From Bacillota bacterium (GTDB lineage: Bacteria; Bacillota; Dethiobacteria; Dethiobacterales; Dethiobacteraceae), in the NCBI GenBank assembly GCA_012800215.1, contig JAAZJT010000106.1, positions 1 to 12,197 on the forward strand: DNA of 12,197 bases, in the 5' to 3' direction. This document shows, one piece after another, positions 7,062-12,197 of the stretch (positions within the stretch are counted from its first letter, which is position 1; each line of letters starts with the position of its first letter). The translations under genes and the position numbers were made by a program. The notes below the pieces were generated by a model. It worked only from the letters and a program-made list of their open reading frames with translations, made no database searches and was not told the origin of the DNA.

Positions 7062-7676
7062 CTACAATTGTGCTGGTAGATTATTTAATAAGGAATTACC
7101 ATCGGTATTTTCCCTTAAAGCATTTATGGTATGGGCATTGGGCTTGGCATAAATTATCGGATAGTCTTTTTCCCCATATATTTTTCTTATGGGAAAGGCC
7201 AATTGCTCTTCACCAATAGAGAACTGCGCATTAACGCCTGGTTTGTTTCCCCGGGCATCCAACCTTATCCAGCATTCTATTGTTTTAATATAAACTGCGT
7301 TCAAAGCGTGGATACAATAACCTGTATCTGGGGTATCGCCCTTGGTAAGAAATTGATAACAAAAGCCGACAGGAATCCCTTTGCTTCTTAATATTGCCGC
7401 AAGTAAGTTTGATTTGGCATAACAAATACCTTCGCCAAAATTAAGAACTTCCGATGCTTTACATGTAACATAGGAGCTTTGTATATCAAAAGAATGAGCA
7501 ATGGAATCGCGTACATATTCAAAGGCAATTTTTATAATCTCTATTTCACTAAATGAGTCGGTGAATAAATCATTCACCTTGTTTCGAATTAAAGGGTGAC
7601 TATAATCAACTACGTCTAATTCCAGCAGGTAGTCTTCAAGACAAGGATACTCACAAGTCAAGGTATGCAAAAACAA
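7062..7676 (-). CDS. Transglutaminase-like cysteine protein
   Basis: This 204-residue soluble protein has a transglutaminase/protease-like core. The papain-type triad is in the usual order: Cys85 in FGEGICYAKSNLLAAILRSK, His123 in TGYCIHALNAVY, and Asp140 in CWIRLDARGNKPG. The Cys helix followed by GIPVGFCYQ is typical of these folds. There is no signal peptide or membrane segment, so it should be cytoplasmic. Bacterial members include amide-bond hydrolases, peptidases and ligases; nothing here decides which. It is the last gene of the operon, 34 nt after the corrinoid activator, with terminators right behind. The start is TTG. GAGGTG is too close to the first TTG, and codon 3, also TTG, has an 8-nt spacing and may be the real start. 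A direct role in methyl transfer is not obvious. Confidence 0.8.
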   Translation of the reverse strand: MFLHTLTCEYPCLEDYLLELDVVDYSHPLIRNKVNDLFTDSFSEIEIIKIAFEYVRDSIAHSFDIQSSYVTCKASEVLNFGEGICYAKSNLLAAILRSKGIPVGFCYQFLTKGDTPDTGYCIHALNAVYIKTIECWIRLDARGNKPGVNAQFSIGEEQLAFPIRKIYGEKDYPIIYAKPNAHTINALRENTDGNSLLNNLPAQL

Positions 7677-7710
7677 TTCACCTCAATTCCTTTCTTTTTC
7701 CAATCTGTTA

Positions 7711-9336
7711 CTATCTTGTTGAAGTCCAGCCGGTTGAGCTAAAGGACATGGAACGAACAAATATATTCTGAAATTCGCTGCCGGAAGTTAAGTCCAGGCT
7801 CTTTATTTTGTGGGAGATTTCCTCGGCTTGGTTTCGAACAGTTGTTGACTTTAATGCCATAATGGCTCCCTGCAGTGCCGAGTTTCCAACCGGTCTGATT
7901 TTACCGCGCCATTCACGGGGAAAGAATCCCAGTTCGATCAATCCATCAGAATTGAGGTAGTTACCCAGTGCCCCCGCCAGTTTGATTTCCTGTACCTGCT
8001 GGGCTTTAATTCCCGCCGCATCCAGTAATAGCTTGATTCCGGCGCAGACTGCTCCTTTGGCCAGTTGCAGCTGACGGACGTCATTTTGACTGATATATAA
8101 ACCCTTATTCTGGTTACATGGCGGTATCAGCCAGAACCTTCTGCCCCGCTCGGTGTCAATGATACGTTCTGCCCAATCTGGGAATGAATTATTGTTACAT
8201 GAAATTCTTCCATTTACAGCTGCTATACCTGCATGCAATAATACTCCCACTGTTTCAATCAAACCGCTGCCGCACAGCCCTCTGGCCTGGCCTTCACCGA
8301 TGACATGCATGCATAACTTTTCGTCCTCTATCCATACCTGATCTACAGCACCTGCCCCGGCTCGCATGCCACATTCAATATTCATTCCTTCCAAAGCAGG
8401 TCCAATGGCAACCGAACAGGCCCACAGCCGGTTATTGCTAAACAGGACCATTTCTCCGTTGGTTCCCAGGTCCAGCAAAAACACATTGTCAGGACCTTGC
8501 TCCAATCCGGTTGCCACAATTCCAGCCACAATATCAGCACCAATAAATGCCGAAGCTGAGGGCATCAAAAGAACATTGGCATGAACAGGCACGGTTAATC
8601 CTAAATCAACAGCTGATTTGTTTATGGCTGTGATAAATTCCGGTTTATAAGGGAAACGCCCCATGGCAGAAGGATCAACTCCCGCCAGTAAATGCAGCAT
8701 GACCGTATTGCCGGTTATGACGATTTCCTTTATATCAGCAGCTTCGATTCCGGAACCGGTACAATTGTCAATGGTAATTTGGTCAAGGCAATTCAAAATG
8801 CAGCGCTGCAGCCTCTTTGTACCTTCATGATGTGACCCATAATTGATACGCGACATTACATCCATGCCAAATGCACTTTGCGGATTAAGCCCGGAACTGA
8901 TATGCATTTCCTTCCCGTTACCCAGGTTATAGATGCTTCCAACCACCGTAGTTGTGCCTATATCTGCAGCCATCCCATATCCTGTCTTAACTTCACCTTT
9001 TCCCGGTAAATTAGATATTTCCGGTCTTGTTTTTATCAGGATCTGCGGTGCTGCTTTGTGCGGAAATCTTAACCTTATGGTTCCTCTTATCTGACAGTGG
9101 CAGGCCAGTCTGATACCCTGCTCCAATTCTGCCGTATTTAACCAAACTCTTTCTTCCGCTGCAGGGGGGGTGCATTCCCCTTCCAAAACCATTACTTTGC
9201 ACTTTCCGCAATTGCCTTCTCCCCCGCAGGGGCTGTCGGTTATTTGTTCCAAAACCCCGGGTAAATCAAAGACGCGCACCCAATCATCCTGTATGGTTTT
9301 AAACTCATTATCGCAATCATAGGTATTATGACTCAT
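7711..9336 (-). CDS. RACo/RamA-like corrinoid protein activator ([2Fe-2S] plus ASKHA ATPase)
   Basis: This protein is likely to reductively reactivate inactive Co(II) corrinoid in a methyltransferase partner, using ATP and electrons from its own iron-sulfur cluster. The N-terminal plant-type ferredoxin domain has Cys37, Cys43, Cys46 and Cys79 (CGGEGNCGKC ... RLACHC), the [2Fe-2S] pattern of RACo rather than the C-terminal [4Fe-4S] pairs of archaeal RamA. From about residue 120 comes the ASKHA part: phosphate loop AADIGTTTV, then LLDLGTNGEM, GLCGSGLIETVG and LAGALGNYLNSDGLIELGFFP. At 541 residues it is shorter than typical RACo (over 600), with a shortened N-terminus. Its ATG overlaps the upstream methyltransferase gene by 11 nt, and GGAG lies 10 nt upstream within that gene, so translation is probably coupled. 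The corrinoid partner is not encoded in this window. Confidence 0.9.
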   Translation of the reverse strand: MSHNTYDCDNEFKTIQDDWVRVFDLPGVLEQITDSPCGGEGNCGKCKVMVLEGECTPPAAEERVWLNTAELEQGIRLACHCQIRGTIRLRFPHKAAPQILIKTRPEISNLPGKGEVKTGYGMAADIGTTTVVGSIYNLGNGKEMHISSGLNPQSAFGMDVMSRINYGSHHEGTKRLQRCILNCLDQITIDNCTGSGIEAADIKEIVITGNTVMLHLLAGVDPSAMGRFPYKPEFITAINKSAVDLGLTVPVHANVLLMPSASAFIGADIVAGIVATGLEQGPDNVFLLDLGTNGEMVLFSNNRLWACSVAIGPALEGMNIECGMRAGAGAVDQVWIEDEKLCMHVIGEGQARGLCGSGLIETVGVLLHAGIAAVNGRISCNNNSFPDWAERIIDTERGRRFWLIPPCNQNKGLYISQNDVRQLQLAKGAVCAGIKLLLDAAGIKAQQVQEIKLAGALGNYLNSDGLIELGFFPREWRGKIRPVGNSALQGAIMALKSTTVRNQAEEISHKIKSLDLTSGSEFQNIFVRSMSFSSTGWTSTR

Positions 9337-10390
9337 CTGCTGTTAACTCCTGTCCGGGGTCTTTTTTTTGCGGCCAATCTCTTACTGCTTCAGCCATAGC
9401 CTGCAAATTTGGCAGCGGCGTACTCATACTTATGCCACAGGCTGGGGCTAATACTGTAACACCTTGGGATAAGCTGTGGAAAGCTGCTTTTTTTACTCTT
9501 TCGGTGTTTCCGTTCTGCAGGAGCTGGGTACTTATATTACCAACTATTACTTTTCCCGGCACCGCCGCGCGAATAGCTGCTACGCTGGTAGCTGAATCAA
9601 TACTTATACCCGGGGAATGCAACTGCTGAACCTGTGCAAAAATGCTGTTCAGACGGCCGCAAATATGAATCAGGGAAGTCAGATAATATTCCTCGGTCCT
9701 GCTGATAATTTGATTGATGTATGGTAATGCAAATTCAGTAAAAAATGCCGGTCCCAGAATCTCTCCGCTGGCACTGGGATCAGCAACAGCCAGTATATCA
9801 GCCCCAGATTCGGCCAGGGCTTGTGCAAAATCAGTCAGGTTGGAGCTTATAAAATTCATAAAAGCTTTGACTTCAGCCGGCTCAGTCCGCATACTTCGGA
9901 AGAATGTCATGGGTTCGATCAATGAAGCAGCCAGGCTGACCGGGCCAGTCAAGGTTGCTACGATCGGCAGACCACTGTTTGAACGGCGCAGAATATCAAC
10001 CGCTTTAAGCATTACTGCCATTCTGCTCTTTGTAAAATCAAAATTTTCAAGTTCATGCCATTCAGACAAAGTAGTTAAGGAATATCTTGCCACGCGGGGT
10101 TCTGTATATTGAGATCCCATTTCTATCTCAGCCCCGAGAGATTCAGCTTCGACCGTCATGCAGAAGGGCAGCCCCAGGTTGTCAATACCGCTGCGTTGGC
10201 TTACTTGCAGAACCAGTCCGGCAAATCGCTCAGGATCCCCATACACCTGATTCCAGGTCAGATCAAGGTCTTGCAGGATATCAGCGGTAGCCATGTTCAT
10301 CATGCCTCCGGGGCAAATAAAAGGCGGCCGGTCAACCGGCTGGCCTTTCAGGGAATTGATCAAACGATTTTTGGCGTCGATTATAACCAT
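9326..10390 (-). CDS. UroD/MtaA-superfamily corrinoid-dependent methyltransferase (copy 2)
   Basis: This is a second zinc methyltransferase of the MtaA-type UroD superfamily, 354 residues, only distantly similar to copy 1. The family N-terminus KNRLINSLKGQPVDRPPFIC leads into PGGMMNMA, a stretch common in MtaA-like proteins. Zinc ligands are His242 and Cys244 in LIHICGRLNSIF, and Cys318 in LAPACGISMSTPLPNL. The barrel segment GKVIVGNISTQLLQNG (279-294) aligns with the SGNVKP region of copy 1. It probably methylates or demethylates a corrinoid protein in partnership with the activator encoded just downstream. An AGGA sits 6 nt before the ATG. A promoter-like pair lies about 70-100 nt upstream, making this the first gene of the operon. 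The acceptor (coenzyme M-like thiol, folate or other) cannot be told from sequence. Confidence 0.88.
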   Translation of the reverse strand: MVIIDAKNRLINSLKGQPVDRPPFICPGGMMNMATADILQDLDLTWNQVYGDPERFAGLVLQVSQRSGIDNLGLPFCMTVEAESLGAEIEMGSQYTEPRVARYSLTTLSEWHELENFDFTKSRMAVMLKAVDILRRSNSGLPIVATLTGPVSLAASLIEPMTFFRSMRTEPAEVKAFMNFISSNLTDFAQALAESGADILAVADPSASGEILGPAFFTEFALPYINQIISRTEEYYLTSLIHICGRLNSIFAQVQQLHSPGISIDSATSVAAIRAAVPGKVIVGNISTQLLQNGNTERVKKAAFHSLSQGVTVLAPACGISMSTPLPNLQAMAEAVRDWPQKKDPGQELTADES

Positions 10391-10457
10391 TTCCTTTCCT
10401 GTGATCTAATAAAATTTTTTGAAACTTGCTGATTTTTTTATCAGATCTACTGGGTTC

Positions 10458-10487
10458 ATTATAACTGATTAACGCCATTATTTACAA
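10458..10487 (-). promoter_or_regulatory. Sigma-A-like promoter for the methyltransferase-activator operon
   Basis: On the minus strand, TTGTAA (10487-10482) and a perfect TATAAT (10463-10458) are spaced by 18 nt. The leader to the ATG at 10390 would be about 60 nt. Confidence 0.5.
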
Positions 10488-10502
10488 CATTTCGGTACTG
10501 TT

Positions 10503-10532
10503 TTATCAAAGCGAGTGATAACCATAGGTTAT
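10503..10532. promoter_or_regulatory. Overlapping inverted repeats, candidate operator
   Basis: TTATCA and TGATAA (10503-10508 and 10516-10521) form one inverted repeat with a 7-nt spacer. ATAACC-ATA-GGTTAT (10518-10532) is a perfect 15-nt palindrome overlapping it. The palindrome abuts a perfect TATAAT (10534-10539) that faces the plus-strand ABC operon and lacks a good -35. That arrangement fits a regulator-dependent promoter. The regulator is not in the window. Confidence 0.4.
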
Positions 10533-10533
10533 A

Positions 10534-10539
10534 TATAAT
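10534..10539 (+). promoter_or_regulatory. Consensus -10 element for the sugar-type ABC operon
   Basis: TATAAT lies about 100 nt before the GTG start. The hexamer 17-18 nt upstream is a poor -35, so the promoter may need an activator. Confidence 0.35.
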
Positions 10540-10637
10540 GTTAAAATTTATATACAAATAATCAGGATATTCATCTATACTATATGTGGATGAAATGTGT
10601 ATGAGTTTAAACTATTTATTTAAATGAGGTCAGAACT

Positions 10638-11432
10638 GTGTCAGAAATATCTTTTCAGCCATTTTTAGAGGTTAGAAAAATAAAAAGGAAATACGGTAAT
10701 GTAGAGGCACTCAGAGGTGTAGATTTAAAAGCCTATACAGGTGAAGTGCTGGCAATTGTAGGAGATAATGGTGCGGGTAAAAGTACCCTGATAAAAATAT
10801 TATCCGGCGCTATTGCTCCTGATAGCGGCGAAATAATCATTGCCGGTAAAAAATATCATAAATTAAAGCCCAAATCCGCACTTGAGGCTGGCATTACAAC
10901 AGTTTATCAGGATCTGGCCCTGGTTAATACCCTGGATACCTCTGACAATATTTTTTTAGGCAGAGAATATCTGAAAAATATCTTTTGTTTAGATGAGAAA
11001 AAAATGCATCAGGAAGCACAGGAACTGCTTGAGAAACTGGGAATTCAAGTACCTTTTCTGCACACTGCCGTCGGTTATTTGAGCGGGGGGCAGCGACAGG
11101 GGGTAGCAGTGGCAAGAGCCGTACACCAGGGAGGCAAACTGCTCATTTTTGATGAGCCTACAGCAGCCATGGGGGTCAAAGAAACTGTTGCGGTTCTTAA
11201 ACTAATTAAAAGTCTGGCAAAAAAGGGTTTTGGCATAATCGTTATCAGCCATAATATGGAGCAGGTTTTTCAGGTATCTGATCGTATCTGCGTTATGCGT
11301 CAGGGAGAAGTGGTGGGTTCTGTAAAAACCGATGAGGCTGATCCCCAGGATGTAGTGGCTATGATAACCGGAGCAATAAAAATAGAAGATGCCAGTAATT
11401 ATAGGAGTAACAAGAATGAGCTTACGTCTTAG
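10638..11432 (+). CDS. CUT2-type sugar ABC transporter ATP-binding protein, single domain
   Basis: This is the ATPase subunit of an RbsA/FrcA-like importer for monosaccharides or related small polar solutes. Motifs are Walker A GDNGAGKST (42-50), Q-loop Gln91 in TTVYQDLALV, signature YLSGGQRQGVAVAR (147-160), Walker B LLIFDEPT (168-175) and switch His205. NIFLGRE (104-110) is typical of this transporter family. The 264 residues hold a single nucleotide-binding domain, unlike the roughly 500-residue tandem-domain RbsA/MglA; FrcA-like systems share this single-domain build and use two copies. The start is GTG with GAGGT about 8 nt upstream. The permease gene begins inside its last codons (17-nt overlap), showing an operon. 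A periplasmic-type binding protein is expected nearby but is not in the window. Substrate is unknown. Confidence 0.92.
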   Translation: MSEISFQPFLEVRKIKRKYGNVEALRGVDLKAYTGEVLAIVGDNGAGKSTLIKILSGAIAPDSGEIIIAGKKYHKLKPKSALEAGITTVYQDLALVNTLDTSDNIFLGREYLKNIFCLDEKKMHQEAQELLEKLGIQVPFLHTAVGYLSGGQRQGVAVARAVHQGGKLLIFDEPTAAMGVKETVAVLKLIKSLAKKGFGIIVISHNMEQVFQVSDRICVMRQGEVVGSVKTDEADPQDVVAMITGAIKIEDASNYRSNKNELTS

Positions 11433-12141
11433 ACTGCAGAATAATTTCCCTCAGCTTTTGCTTTTTGGGGTGTTAGTATTTTTCATTATTATTCTAAGTT
11501 TTTCTTCGGAATTCTTTTTCACCTGGGAAAACTTCAGAAATATTTTGGATCAGAGTTCGGTCCATCTTTTATTGGCGTTGGGCATGACCTTCGTAATAGC
11601 CAGCGGTGGTATTGATTTATCCGTGGGTAATGTAGCAGCATTAAGCGGTGTAGTAATGGCAGTATCAATGAAGGCTGATATAGGAGTCCTGCCTGCTGTT
11701 CTGCTGGGTTATTCTGCTGCCCTTCTGTTTGGGTTGTTAAACGGCTTTGCGGTCTCTTATATCAAAATAAATCCCTTTATTACAACCTTGGCCTCCATGT
11801 CCATTGCCAGAGGAATAGCACTTATTCTCACCGGAGGGGTTTCCATTTATGGTTTTTCAGCCACATTCAAATTCTGGGGAACAGGATCCATCGGTCCGAT
11901 TAATCCGCCCATCCTTCTGGCATTTGTTTTCCTGATTTTAAGCTTTTTCCTTTTGTCTTATACTCTGTGGGGCAAATATAGTCTTGCTTTAGGAGGTAAT
12001 GGGGAAGCTTTGCGCTATACAGGCGTCAATGTCGATTTATACCGGATCAGTATTTACTGTTTTTCAGCCATCTTGGATAGGAATTTGCTTTTTCCAGATC
12101 AGTATAGCACAAAGTTGAAAACAATGGTTAGGCATGCTTGA
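11416..12141 (+). CDS. RbsC-type sugar ABC permease, C-terminus disrupted
   Basis: This is the membrane subunit of the CUT2-type importer (BPD_transp_2 family). Family landmarks are LALGMTFVIASGGIDLSVGN (53-72), INPFITTLASMSIARG (118-133) and GKYSLALGGNGEALRYTGVNVDLYRI (186-211). The ATG at 11416 has AGGAG 8 nt upstream and is preferred over an upstream ATG at 11389 inside the ATPase gene. Relatives run about 310-340 residues. Here similarity stops after Leu220 (codon 12073-12075), the frame continues through 21 unrelated residues and ends. Fragments resembling the expected continuation appear in the next frame (for example WLGMLEN, about 12126-12146), so one or more frameshifts are likely. 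Either the gene is decayed or the sequence is poor at this edge. The missing part includes several membrane helices, so as read the protein would not function. Confidence 0.85.
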   Translation: MSLRLRLQNNFPQLLLFGVLVFFIIILSFSSEFFFTWENFRNILDQSSVHLLLALGMTFVIASGGIDLSVGNVAALSGVVMAVSMKADIGVLPAVLLGYSAALLFGLLNGFAVSYIKINPFITTLASMSIARGIALILTGGVSIYGFSATFKFWGTGSIGPINPPILLAFVFLILSFFLLSYTLWGKYSLALGGNGEALRYTGVNVDLYRISIYCFSAILDRNLLFPDQYSTKLKTMVRHA

Positions 12142-12197
12142 GAACTAAAATGGGGTCGAAATTTCATGATATTGCGGAATGTGCAGCCGGTGAGGGA
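12142..12197 (+). other. Right edge: probable out-of-frame remainder of the permease gene
   Basis: No open frame spans these 56 bases with a recognisable product. All three plus frames give only short pieces that vaguely resemble the missing permease segment. Confidence 0.35.

Larger units (their letters stand above)
10391..10637. other. Divergent promoter region
   Basis: This 247-nt AT-rich spacer separates the minus-strand methyltransferase operon from the plus-strand sugar-type ABC operon. It holds a promoter for each direction and two overlapping inverted repeats at 10503-10532. A small 5-bp hairpin with a T6 loop (10429-10444) lies in the minus-strand leader. I see no gene in it. Confidence 0.65.

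Noticed and set aside
9714..10112. A 132-codon plus-strand open frame opposite methyltransferase copy 2
   Set aside because: It is antisense to a clearly conserved coding region and has no family motifs.
5643..10390. Reading the two UroD-fold proteins as uroporphyrinogen decarboxylase (HemE)
   Set aside because: Both carry the HxC...C zinc-ligand set of corrinoid-dependent methyltransferases and sit with a corrinoid activator. No other haem-synthesis gene is nearby.
1..12197. CRISPR arrays, tRNA or rRNA genes, insertion sequences, toxin-antitoxin or phage-defence modules
   Set aside because: I saw no regularly spaced repeats, tRNA cloverleaf, transposase motifs or defence domains anywhere in the window.

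Overview
The window reads as chromosome from a low-to-mid GC, Gram-positive anaerobe, most likely a clostridial/Peptococcaceae-type acetogen or a relative. The signs are strong AGGAGG-like ribosome binding sites, frequent GTG/TTG starts, a lipobox lipoprotein, and two cobalamin-dependent-type (UroD/MtaA superfamily) methyltransferases beside a RACo/RamA-like corrinoid-protein activator. The genus cannot be fixed from the sequence alone.

Layout, left to right. (1) 163-1068 (+) is an AEC-family permease. It meets, tail to tail, a small broken membrane-protein frame on the minus strand (1065-1274). (2) 1368-2828 (+) is a complete clade-3-type haem catalase. It ends at a strong hairpin (2927-2960) that also serves the convergent minus-strand operon. 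(3) 6731-2989 (-) is one operon: a UroD/MtaA-type methyltransferase, then a MetN-type ATPase with NIL domain, a MetI-type permease and a MetQ/NlpA-type lipoprotein. A sigma-A-like promoter lies at 6767-6795. (4) 10390-7062 (-) is a second operon: another UroD/MtaA-type methyltransferase, overlapping by 11 nt a [2Fe-2S]-ASKHA activator, then a transglutaminase-like cysteine protein. It closes with two tandem intrinsic terminators (7011-6938). (5) 10391-10637 is a divergent promoter region with two overlapping inverted repeats. (6) 10638-12141 (+) holds a single-domain sugar-type (CUT2) ATPase and an overlapping RbsC-type permease. The permease reading frame breaks down near the window end.

Working model (inference). 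The two minus-strand operons form a methyl-transfer locus. The methyltransferases would move methyl groups between a corrinoid protein and a thiol or folate acceptor, the RACo-like protein would reductively reactivate the corrinoid, and the MetNIQ-like importer would bring in a substrate that may not be methionine. No corrinoid protein or substrate-specific methyltransferase gene is in the window, so those partners must be elsewhere. The transglutaminase-like protein is the unexplained member.
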